A stretch of DNA of 29,990 bases from Physcousia sp015060555 (GTDB lineage: Bacteria > Bacteroidota > Bacteroidia > Bacteroidales > Bacteroidaceae): assembly GCA_015060555.1 (NCBI GenBank), contig SUYG01000058.1, positions 1 to 29,990 on the forward strand, given 5' to 3'. Of this stretch, positions 24,010-29,990 are shown one piece after another. Below the pieces are notes generated by a model that was given only the letters and a program-made list of their open reading frames with translations, was not told where the DNA came from and searched no databases. Both the position numbers and the translations under genes were made by a program. Positions within the stretch are counted from its first letter, which is position 1, and every line of letters starts with the position of its first letter.

Positions 24010-24081
24010 GCAAAAAAATGGGCTACAAAGGGCTCAAAAAGTACAATAAACCACATTTTTAGCAAAAAAACGTGCAAAACA

Positions 24082-24113
24082 TTTCCGTAACTGATTGAAA
24101 GTTGCTACCTTTG
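24082..24113 (+). promoter_or_regulatory. Promoter for HU
   Basis: TTTC (24082-24085), 20 nt, TACCTTTG (24106-24113), then a ~57-nt A-rich leader to the ATG at 24171. Confidence 0.7.
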
Positions 24114-24170
24114 CAACCCGAAACGCGAAACAATTTCAAAAACATCATAAAAATCTAACATCATTCAACA

Positions 24171-24443
24171 ATGACTAAAGCAGAAATCGTAACAGCAATC
24201 GCTAAGGAGATCGGTCTTGACAAGACAACGACGCTCGCTGTTGTGGAGTCCTTCATGGAGCAAGTGAAGACAACCTTGGCCAACGATGAGAACGTATATC
24301 TCCGTGGCTTCGGCAGCTTTATCCTGAAGAAGCGCGCCCAGAAGACTGCGCGCAACATCACGCAGAACACCACACTGATCATCCCCGAGCACAACATCCC
24401 CGCTTTCAAGCCCGCGAAAGTGTTCTTCGATGCAGTCAAGTAA
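24171..24443 (+). CDS. HU-family DNA-binding protein
   Basis: A 90-residue histone-like protein that bends and compacts DNA as a dimer. It shows the standard HU layout: an N-terminal helical pair (MTKAEIVTAIAKEIGLDKTT), VESFMEQVKTTLANDENVYLRGFGSF, then the beta-arm (RAQKTARNITQNTTLIIPEHN) and AFKPAKVFFDAVK at the end, close to the canonical FKPGK. It has a good promoter, and the mini basic protein gene follows 41 bp later, before a terminator, so the two are likely co-expressed. Confidence 0.93.
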   Translation: MTKAEIVTAIAKEIGLDKTTTLAVVESFMEQVKTTLANDENVYLRGFGSFILKKRAQKTARNITQNTTLIIPEHNIPAFKPAKVFFDAVK

Positions 24444-24484
24444 TTTTTAATCCCTAAACTTAAAACCCTAAACTTTCTACAGCT

Positions 24485-24574
24485 ATGCCAAGCGGAAAAA
24501 AGAAAAAAAGACACAAGATGTCCACTCACAAGCGCAAAAAGAGACTGAGAAAGAACAGACATAAGAGCAAATAA
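24485..24574 (+). CDS. 29-residue basic protein, AURKAIP1/COX24-like
   Basis: A tiny ORF starting MPSGKKKKRHKMSTHKRKK and ending NRHKSK, made almost wholly of Lys, Arg and His. Bacteroidetes genomes carry a conserved mini-protein of this MPSGKKRKRHK type. Its sequence resembles the C-terminal AURKAIP1/COX24 motif of mitochondrial ribosomal protein mS38, so a ribosomal or RNA-binding role is likely but inferred from memory of the family. The ATG is preceded by an A/T-rich leader, the frame ends TAA, and a hairpin terminator follows. It sits between HU and RNase G and is probably transcribed with HU. Confidence 0.82.
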   Translation: MPSGKKKKRHKMSTHKRKKRLRKNRHKSK

Positions 24575-24624
24575 TCGTATGCTCTGTTTGACTCTCTCCC
24601 ACAGACTTAGTGAGTCACAACACA

Positions 24625-24664
24625 GGAACAAACCGTGCCCCTTTGCTCTGGGCCGATTTGTTCC
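24625..24664 (+). terminator. Terminator after the mini basic protein
   Basis: GGAACAAA pairs with TTTGTTCC, with an inner GCCC/GGGC pair around CTTTGCTCT, followed by TTGTTTATAAT. A weaker TGACTC/GAGTCA pair precedes it (24589-24617). Confidence 0.7.
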
Positions 24665-24680
24665 TTGTTTATAATAAATA

Positions 24681-24763
24681 GTTGACAAGTTGACGAGTTG
24701 ACAAGTTGACGAGTTGATAGTTGACAAGTTGATAGTTGACGAGTTGACGAGTTGATAGTTGAC
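24681..24763. repeat. GTTGACAAG/GTTGACGAG/GTTGATA array
   Basis: About ten tandem units of 9 bp (GTTGACAAG, GTTGACGAG) mixed with 7-bp GTTGATA units, immediately upstream of the RNase G leader. Variable unit order suggests growth by slippage. Confidence 0.85.
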
Positions 24764-24773
24764 TATAGATTGT

Positions 24774-24810
24774 GAAATCGTAAAATCGTAAAATTGTAAA
24801 ATCGTAAAAA
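24774..24810. repeat. AAAATCGT 8-mer array
   Basis: Four or five units of AAAATCGT (one AAAATTGT) ending 4 bp before the RNase G start codon, so it forms the likely ribosome-entry region. No -7 box is seen between here and the HU-unit terminator. Confidence 0.8.
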
Positions 24811-24813
24811 CTC

Positions 24814-26388
24814 ATGACCTGTGAAGTCATCGTAGATGTCCAGCCGAAGAAGATCGCCATTGCCCTCACCGAGGACAAGCGCCTCGTGGAGTACCAAGAG
24901 GAGGAGCAGCAGGCGCGATTCAATGTCGGCGACATTTATTTTGCGCGCGTACGCAAGCTCATGCCGGGCTTGAATGCGTGTTTCGTCAACGTGGGCCATG
25001 AGCGCGACGCCTTTCTCCACTATCTGGACTTAGGCCCTCAATTCAATTCATTTGCCAAGTATCTCAAGCAGGTAGGCAGCGACAAGAAGAACCTCTTCCC
25101 CATCTCCAAGGCCACGATTCAGCCCGAACTGCCCAAGGAAGGCAGCGTGCAGAACACCCTGCAGCTGGGCCAGGAGCTTCTCGTACAAATCGTCAAGGAG
25201 CCCATCTCCACGAAGGGCCCTCGCCTGACATGTGAGATCACCTTCCCCGGCCGCTTCCTGGTGCTCGTGCCCTTCACAGACAAGGTACACGTCAGTTCCA
25301 AGATCAAGTCCAGTGCCGAGCGTGCACGCCTCAAGCAGCTCATCCAGCAGATCAAGCCCAAAAACTTCGGTGTCATCGTGCGCACGGTGGCCGAAGGCAA
25401 GCGTGTGGCAGAGCTGGACAGCGAGCTCATGGTGCTGCTGAAGCGTTGGGAAGATGCCATCACACGCGCCCAGAAAGCCAAAGACTTGCCCTGCCTCTGC
25501 TATGAGGAGACCAGCCGCACCGTAGCACTCCTGCGCGACCTCTTCAATCCCACCTATCAGAACATCTACATCAACGATGCCCGCATCTACGACGAAGTCC
25601 ACGACTACGTCCAGCTCATAGCACCGGAGATGACCGAGATTGTCAAATTGTACAAGGGCAAGCTGCCCATCTTCGACAATTTCGACGTGACACGACAGAT
25701 CAAGACCTCGTTCGGTAAGACCGTCAGCTACAAGCACGGCGCTTACCTCATCATTGAACACACCGAGGCCCTGCACGTTGTCGATGTCAACAGCGGCAAC
25801 CGCGCCAAGAACGCAGATGGGCAGGAGGCCAACGCACTCGAAGTCAACCTCGGCGCTGCCGATGAACTCGCACGACAGCTGCGCCTGCGCGATATGGGCG
25901 GTATCATCGTCGTGGACTTCATCGACATGAACCTCGCCGAGGACCGTCAGAAGCTCTACGAGCGCATGGTAGAAAACATGAAGCGCGACCGCGCACGCCA
26001 CAACATCCTGCCGCTGAGCAAGTTCGGCCTGATGCAGATCACCCGTCAGCGCGTGCGCCCCGTCATGGAAGTGCGCGTCGATGAGACCTGCCCCACCTGT
26101 CTGGGCAAAGGCACCATCAAGTCCAGCTTCCTCTTCACCGATGTCCTCGAAGAGAAAATCGCCAAGCTTACCGGCGAACTCGGCATCCGCAGCTTCGTGC
26201 TCCACGTGCATCCCTACGTAGCAGCCTACATCAACCAAGGCCTGTTCTCGCTCAAGCTACGCTGGCAAATGAAATACGGACTTGGCGTCCGCGTTATGCC
26301 CAACCAGCGCCTCGCCTTCCTGCAATACGAGTTCTACACCTCCGACGGCGAAGAAATCGACATGAAGGACGAGGATGAGATGAAATGA
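24814..26388 (+). CDS. rng: Ribonuclease G/E family endoribonuclease
   Basis: A 524-residue single-strand RNA endonuclease used in rRNA maturation and mRNA turnover. An S1 RNA-binding domain spans about 37-140 (GDIYFARVRKLMPGLNACFV). The DNase I-like catalytic domain has VVDVNSGN (about 322-329) and VVDFIDM (about 368-374), which carry the Mg2+ aspartates. The Zn-link CPTCLGKG (Cys426, Cys429) joins protomers in the family. There is no long disordered C-terminal scaffold, so this is RNase G-like rather than full RNase E. It starts directly behind two tandem-repeat arrays, and two hairpins follow its stop. Confidence 0.94.
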   Translation: MTCEVIVDVQPKKIAIALTEDKRLVEYQEEEQQARFNVGDIYFARVRKLMPGLNACFVNVGHERDAFLHYLDLGPQFNSFAKYLKQVGSDKKNLFPISKATIQPELPKEGSVQNTLQLGQELLVQIVKEPISTKGPRLTCEITFPGRFLVLVPFTDKVHVSSKIKSSAERARLKQLIQQIKPKNFGVIVRTVAEGKRVAELDSELMVLLKRWEDAITRAQKAKDLPCLCYEETSRTVALLRDLFNPTYQNIYINDARIYDEVHDYVQLIAPEMTEIVKLYKGKLPIFDNFDVTRQIKTSFGKTVSYKHGAYLIIEHTEALHVVDVNSGNRAKNADGQEANALEVNLGAADELARQLRLRDMGGIIVVDFIDMNLAEDRQKLYERMVENMKRDRARHNILPLSKFGLMQITRQRVRPVMEVRVDETCPTCLGKGTIKSSFLFTDVLEEKIAKLTGELGIRSFVLHVHPYVAAYINQGLFSLKLRWQMKYGLGVRVMPNQRLAFLQYEFYTSDGEEIDMKDEDEMK

Positions 26389-26396
26389 TCCCCACA

Positions 26397-26413
26397 CAGG
26401 AGTCCCACTCCTG
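26397..26413 (+). terminator. Small hairpin after rng
   Basis: CAGGAGT-CCC-ACTCCTG, perfect 7-bp stem, 8 bp after the rng stop. It shares GAGTCC(C)ACTC with the hairpin after the DUF2147 gene at 29723. Confidence 0.45.
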
Positions 26414-26424
26414 ACCACACCACT

Positions 26425-26458
26425 GAAGGCAGCACCTTCAACGTCCGGTGCTGCCTTC
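26425..26458 (+). terminator. Hairpin between rng and the acyltransferase
   Basis: A 12-bp perfect stem (GAAGGCAGCACC with GGTGCTGCCTTC) with a 10-nt loop. There is no U-tract, so it may terminate, process or protect the message. It lies 21 bp before the next start codon. Confidence 0.6.
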
Positions 26459-26479
26459 ATCACGACAAAAGGAAATACG

Positions 26480-27802
26480 ATGAAGACATCCTGGCTTCAA
26501 TTTTTGAAATACACGCTCTACAAAGGCTACCTGCGCTTGGTCCACGAGCAGCTGCTCGTGCGGCACCGCTATACACTGGGGTTGGAGAACCTGCCCGCCT
26601 ACGGAGAGCGCTATTTCATTGTTGCCAACCACCAGAACACCGCCAACGACCCGCTGAACATCACCTTCGCACTCCCGCTGAACTACCACATCAGTGCGCT
26701 GGCGCGTGCCAACGTCTTCTCCCTTCACCCCCTGCTGACACGCTACTTCCACTGGATAGGCCTGCTGCCCGCCTACCGCTTCGGCTGGGAAGGCGGCGAG
26801 GGCATTGAGAACAACTTCAAGTCCTTCGACCTCATCGCCGAGCGCATCAACAGCGGCCAGCCCGTCATCGTCTTCCCTGAGGCCGGTCACACCCAAGGCC
26901 ACTACCTCGGGCGCTTCACCACCGGCACCGTGCGCATGGCTTTCTACGCCGCGCGCGCCTGCGGCTTCCGCGAGGATGTGAAGATTGTGCCTACGGCCCA
27001 CCACTACAGCGACTACTTCGACATCCAGACCGACATCCTGTGGCGCATCGGCGAACCCATCTCCCTGAAGCCCTACTACGACGCCTTCCAAGAGCACCCC
27101 AACAGCGTGATGCGCGACATCACACGCGAGCTGCACAGCCGCATCCAGGCCATGATGCTCGACGAGGGTGCCGACGACTACGCCACCAAGGACTTCCTGC
27201 GCAACTCATCCCTCAACACGCTGCGCACCCCCGACACTCCCCTCCCCGACCGCCTCGCGGCCGACCAGCGCTTTGCACAGCTCATCAACGACCATCCTAA
27301 CTACGACGAGATCATCACGCTCGGCGCCGACCTCCAGGAGCTCGAAGACTTCCTGGACATCGATGAGGCCACGCTGCAAAAGGCACCCACATACTGGGAT
27401 GCCACCCTCAACATCCTGCTGCTGCTTCTGCTGCTGCCCCTGTGGCTCGTCAGCCTCTGGCCCCACGGCCTCTGCTACCGCCTGCCCACGCTGCTGCTGA
27501 AGAGCGACAAGATGTTCACCAACTCCTACCGCTACATCCTCTCAGCGGTCATCCTCTACCCCCTCTTCGCCCTGCTCACCATCCTCGTCTTGGGCCTCGT
27601 GTGGGGCTGGTGGTGGCAGTCGCTGCTGTGGATACTCCTGTGGATTCCCACAGGGCGCTTCGCATGGTGGTACTACAGCCTCCTGCGCCGCACACGCCGC
27701 GCCCTCAACTACCTCCGCACGCCACGCTACGACCTCGACACCATCAAGGACCTTCATTTCAGACTCAAAGTACTCCTAAATACAGAACCCTATGAATCAT
27801 AG
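26480..27802 (+). CDS. PlsC-like lysophospholipid acyltransferase
   Basis: A 440-residue membrane-associated acyltransferase. The catalytic motif is VANHQNTANDP (His51, Asp57), the H-x5-D variant seen in many Bacteroidetes PlsC-like proteins. The substrate-binding motif is VFPEAGHT (from 131). The C-terminal part (about 310-420) has two or three membrane helices (LNILLLLLLLPLWLVSLWP; YPLFALLTILVLGLVWGWWW). This is longer than classical PlsC (~240), so the added membrane domain may define a special acceptor or donor. It overlaps the following ketosynthase gene by 11 bp, which points to joint action with the ketosynthase and acyl carrier protein, for instance transferring a dedicated acyl chain to a lipid. 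The acceptor cannot be read from sequence. Confidence 0.85.
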   Translation: MKTSWLQFLKYTLYKGYLRLVHEQLLVRHRYTLGLENLPAYGERYFIVANHQNTANDPLNITFALPLNYHISALARANVFSLHPLLTRYFHWIGLLPAYRFGWEGGEGIENNFKSFDLIAERINSGQPVIVFPEAGHTQGHYLGRFTTGTVRMAFYAARACGFREDVKIVPTAHHYSDYFDIQTDILWRIGEPISLKPYYDAFQEHPNSVMRDITRELHSRIQAMMLDEGADDYATKDFLRNSSLNTLRTPDTPLPDRLAADQRFAQLINDHPNYDEIITLGADLQELEDFLDIDEATLQKAPTYWDATLNILLLLLLLPLWLVSLWPHGLCYRLPTLLLKSDKMFTNSYRYILSAVILYPLFALLTILVLGLVWGWWWQSLLWILLWIPTGRFAWWYYSLLRRTRRALNYLRTPRYDLDTIKDLHFRLKVLLNTEPYES

Positions 27803-29015
27803 AGTTGTCATCACCGGCATGGGCCTCTGGTCCTGTCTCGGCACCAACCTCAACGATGTCCGCGACGCCCTCTACAGCGGCAAGAGCGGTATCATATACA
27901 GCCCCGAACGCAAGGACGCCGGCTTCCGCTCCGCCCTCGTGGGCAACGTCCCGCCTGTAGATCTCAAGCCCTATCTCCATCGCAAGTTCCGCAACACGAT
28001 GCCCGAGGCCGCGCAGTATGCCTACATGGCCACGCTGCAAGCCTTGGAGCAGGCCCGCCTCGACGAGGACTACCTCGCGCAGCACGAAGCCGGTATCATC
28101 TACGGCAACGACTCCGTGGTGGAATCCACCATGATCGGCCTGGACAAGTTCCGTGCCGCCCGCGACACCGTAGCCTGCGGCAGCGGCGCCATCTTCCAGT
28201 CCATGAACTCCTCCGTGTCCATGAATCTGGCCTGCCTGTTCCACCTTCGTGGCATCAACCTGACCACCTCCTCCGCGTGCTCCTCCGGCTCGCAGAGCAT
28301 CGGTCTGGCCGCCATGCTCATCAGCAACGGCCTTCAGGAGTGCGTAGTCTGCGGCGGCGCCGAGGAAAACAACCTCTTCGGCATAGCTGCCTTCGACGGT
28401 ATCCAGGCCTTCTCCGTTCGCGAGGACGACCCAGCGCGCGCCAGCCGACCCTTCGACCGCTCCCGCGACGGCCTCGTACCCAGCGGTGGCGCTGCCACCC
28501 TCATCCTTGAGAGCTACGACCACGCCGTGCGCCGTGGTGCCCCCATCCTCGCCGAAGTCGTCGGCTGGGGCTTCTCTGGCAATGGCGACCACATCTCAGT
28601 GCCCACGGTGGAAGGCCCTGCACGCTCCCTCGAACACTGCCTGCGCAACGCCGGTCTCCAGCCACGCGACATCCACTACATCAACGCCCACGCCACCTCC
28701 ACCATCATCGGCGACCAGCGCGAGGCACAAGCCATCGCACAGCTCTTCGGCGACTACCGCGTCCCCGTCACCTCCACCAAGAGCCAGACGGGCCACGAGA
28801 TGTGGATGGCCGGCGCCAGCGAAGTCATCTATTCCATCCTCATGATGAAGAACGGCTTCATCGCCGGCAACATCAACTTCGAAGCCCCCGACGACGAAAC
28901 CGCCTGCCTCAACGTCATCCCCGAGACACGCGAGACCACCTTCGACACCTTCCTCAGCAACTCCTTCGGTTTCGGAGGCACCAACTCCACCCTTATCATC
29001 AAAGACATTCACTGA
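27792..29015 (+). CDS. Beta-ketoacyl-ACP synthase, FabF-like
   Basis: A 407-residue thiolase-fold condensing enzyme that extends acyl chains on ACP by decarboxylative condensation. The catalytic triad is complete: Cys163 (SSACSSGSQS), His300 (NAHATST) and His335 (SQTGHEMWMAG). The C-terminal signature is NSFGFGGTNSTLII. The nucleophile context ACSSG differs from ACATG of housekeeping FabF, which suggests a specialised synthase, as in aryl-polyene-type or unusual-lipid clusters; that is inference. It overlaps the acyltransferase gene upstream and is followed 20 bp later by an ACP gene, its likely carrier. Confidence 0.92.
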   Translation: MNHRVVITGMGLWSCLGTNLNDVRDALYSGKSGIIYSPERKDAGFRSALVGNVPPVDLKPYLHRKFRNTMPEAAQYAYMATLQALEQARLDEDYLAQHEAGIIYGNDSVVESTMIGLDKFRAARDTVACGSGAIFQSMNSSVSMNLACLFHLRGINLTTSSACSSGSQSIGLAAMLISNGLQECVVCGGAEENNLFGIAAFDGIQAFSVREDDPARASRPFDRSRDGLVPSGGAATLILESYDHAVRRGAPILAEVVGWGFSGNGDHISVPTVEGPARSLEHCLRNAGLQPRDIHYINAHATSTIIGDQREAQAIAQLFGDYRVPVTSTKSQTGHEMWMAGASEVIYSILMMKNGFIAGNINFEAPDDETACLNVIPETRETTFDTFLSNSFGFGGTNSTLIIKDIH

Positions 29016-29035
29016 AAGACATTACATCCAAGAAC

Positions 29036-29284
29036 ATGAAAACAAGAGAACAGATTATCGCCGAAATCAACGCCAAGATGGCCGACGTCTTCGAGATCGA
29101 CGAAGCCACCATCACCCCCGAGGCCACCATCTCCGAGACCTTGGAGCTCGACAGCATCAGCCTCGTCGATCTCGTCAGCATCGTCCACCAAGACTACGGC
29201 ATCAAGATATCGAAGGAAGACCTCACGCAGATCATCACCTTCAACAATCTCTACGACTACATCGAGACCCACCAAAAAGCCTGA
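29036..29284 (+). CDS. Acyl carrier protein
   Basis: An 82-residue acidic four-helix carrier. The phosphopantetheine site is Ser40 in ETLELDSISLVDL. The final helix region DLTQIITFNNLYDYIE is typical. The site reads DSIS rather than the DSLD of fatty-acid-synthesis ACP, matching a dedicated ACP paired with the ketosynthase just upstream. The ATG at 29036 is used; the frame is open further upstream but only over the end of the ketosynthase gene. A 5-bp gap separates it from the next gene. Confidence 0.93.
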   Translation: MKTREQIIAEINAKMADVFEIDEATITPEATISETLELDSISLVDLVSIVHQDYGIKISKEDLTQIITFNNLYDYIETHQKA

Positions 29285-29289
29285 CATCC

Positions 29290-29721
29290 GTGAAGCGCCT
29301 CCTCCTTGTCAGCATCGCTGTCCTCAGCACCCTCCTCGCTGCCGCCCAAGCCGACGGCGACCGCATCCTCGGCCACTACGCCGCTAAGCTGTCGCACAAC
29401 GATGCCAAAGCCAAGATCATCAAGCACAACGGCGGCTACCGTATGCAAATCTACTGGCTGCGCGACACCCACAACGCCGATGGCAGCCTAAAGGTAGATA
29501 GCAAGAATCCCGACAAGTCCAAGCGCCACACGCCGCTGACGGAAGTCGTGCTCGTGGAGCACGTCACCTACGAAGACGGCGTCTGGAAGAACGGCCGCAT
29601 CTACGACCCGCACAGCGGCAAGAGCTACAAGACCGAGCTGCGTCTCAACGGCAAAGACCTCGACCTGCGCGGCATCGTAGGCCCTTTCCATAAGTCCATC
29701 CACTGGACCAAGATCCAGTAA
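29290..29721 (+). CDS. Secreted DUF2147-family protein
   Basis: A 143-residue exported protein of unknown function. Signal peptide about 1-21 (LLLVSIAVLSTLLAAAQA). The mature part is one small beta-rich domain with DUF2147-type features: ILGHYAAKL, DPHSGKSYKTELRLNGKDLD and LRGIVGPFHKSIHWTKI (the domain often has GKxY and G-x-x-G near its end). The start is GTG at 29290, 5 bp after the ACP stop; no ATG fits the signal peptide. Placement in the same unit suggests it helps place or bind a lipid made by the operon, but nothing in the sequence proves this. Confidence 0.85.
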   Translation: MKRLLLVSIAVLSTLLAAAQADGDRILGHYAAKLSHNDAKAKIIKHNGGYRMQIYWLRDTHNADGSLKVDSKNPDKSKRHTPLTEVVLVEHVTYEDGVWKNGRIYDPHSGKSYKTELRLNGKDLDLRGIVGPFHKSIHWTKIQ

Positions 29722-29722
29722 T

Positions 29723-29739
29723 CCGAGTCCCCCACTCGG
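29723..29739 (+). terminator. Small hairpin after the DUF2147 gene
   Basis: CCGAGT-CCCCC-ACTCGG, 6-bp stem, starting 1 bp after the stop codon, with no U-tract. Its core resembles the hairpin after rng. Confidence 0.45.
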
Positions 29740-29749
29740 CTCCATCCAC

Positions 29750-29815
29750 GCCCCTTCAACGCCCTTCAACGCCCCTTCAACGCCCTTTCAACGCCCTTTC
29801 AACGCCCTTTCAACA
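29750..29815. repeat. CGCCCTTTCAA tandem array
   Basis: Six units of 10-12 bp (CGCCCCTTCAA, CGCCCTTCAA, CGCCCTTTCAA) in a row, directly between the four-gene unit and the insertion sequence. The last units are identical, suggesting recent slippage. Confidence 0.85.
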
Positions 29816-29870
29816 AGCTCTGCATCAGAGCCAGTACCCAAATAAATGAGGCTGTGTCAAAATTGAAGTG

Positions 29871-29904
29871 AACCCCGAAAGTTAGACAAAAAACTTTCGG
29901 GGTT
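29871..29904. terminator. Hairpin at the IS left end
   Basis: A 13-bp perfect stem (AACCCCGAAAGTT with AACTTTCGGGGTT), loop AGACAAAA, followed by TATT, 5 bp before the transposase ATG. Such end hairpins usually block read-in transcription or hide the start codon on read-through messages. Confidence 0.7.
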
Positions 29905-29908
29905 TATT

Positions 29909-29990
29909 ATGAATACGAGAAAGGATTTAAAAAGAAAGAAGCATACATTTGAAGATAGGCTCAAATATATGCACATGATTGAGGATGGTC
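29909..29990 (+). CDS. IS3-like transposase OrfA, partial
   Basis: The first 27 residues of a helix-turn-helix transposase subunit, starting MNTRKDLKRKKHTFEDRLK and continuing YMHMIEDG. This pattern (basic start, TFEDRLKYM, then the helix-turn-helix) is common in OrfA proteins of IS150-group elements in Bacteroidetes. The gene is cut by the window edge, not by a visible mutation. Confidence 0.68.
   Translation, partial: MNTRKDLKRKKHTFEDRLKYMHMIEDG

Larger units (their letters stand above)
29849..29990 (+). mobile_element. Left end of an IS3-like insertion sequence
   Basis: The terminal region reads GAGGCTGTGTCAAAATTG, then GTGAACCCCGAAAGTTAGAC, in the style of IS3-family (IS150 group) ends. 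It is followed by a hairpin and the start of a transposase orfA. The element runs off the window, so family is judged from the end and the first 27 residues only, and the exact outer boundary is uncertain. Confidence 0.7.

Noticed and set aside
24681..24810. Possible CRISPR-like array upstream of rng.
   Set aside because: Units are only 7-9 bp and contiguous, with no unique spacers of regular length.

Overview
The window looks like a chromosomal segment of a Bacteroidales bacterium, most likely Prevotellaceae, with GC-rich coding DNA and AT-rich gene borders. Four things support this. (1) Promoters fit the Bacteroidetes sigma-70 pattern, TTTG (-33), 19-21 nt, TAnnTTTG (-7); the best copies precede ribE, the Na/Pi transporter and HU. 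(2) Start codons have A-rich leaders and no Shine-Dalgarno. (3) Marker genes include gldE, paired deoxynucleoside kinases, a 29-residue basic AURKAIP1/COX24-like protein, and secreted enzymes ending in a short GI-I-NG-KVL tail. (4) The gene order ssb-gldE / mutY / HU / rng is Bacteroidetes-like.

Layout. 1-2648: riboflavin synthase and glutaminyl-tRNA synthetase in one minus-strand unit. 2649-2987: regulatory and repeat DNA. 2988-5634: a small Cys/His-rich membrane protein and a His-rich TonB-dependent receptor, probably for transition metal uptake. 5755-7271: tandem deoxynucleoside kinases separated by two palindromic repeats. 7373-7999: a YihX-like HAD phosphatase. 8161-13990: secreted pectate lyase, L-threonine aldolase and secreted GH35 beta-galactosidase. 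14188-19254: aspS, a lipoprotein and a multidomain secreted GH128-like glycosidase. 19331-21067: Na/Pi cotransporter with a PhoU-like tail. 21328-23997: ssb-gldE facing mutY. 24171-26388: HU, the mini basic protein and RNase G. 26480-29721: a tight four-gene unit (PlsC-like acyltransferase, ketosynthase, acyl carrier protein, secreted DUF2147 protein), which looks like the edge of a dedicated acyl-chain or lipid pathway. 29849-29990: the start of an IS3-like insertion sequence.

How the genes work together: the three secreted glycan enzymes fit plant cell-wall or glucan degradation, but no SusC/SusD pair is in the window. The rest is mostly core housekeeping.

The most interesting content is between genes. 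Three copies of a ~60-77 bp imperfect palindrome have stem arms that change in a compensatory way. In addition, short TGA-containing tandem arrays in several unrelated sequence dialects sit at gene borders. In five genes (glnS, ribE, deoxynucleoside kinase 2, the HAD phosphatase and aspS) the TGA stop codon is itself part of such an array, and the 7- or 8-nt spacing places further TGA stops in the other reading frames. I see no tRNA, rRNA, CRISPR array or recognisable riboswitch.
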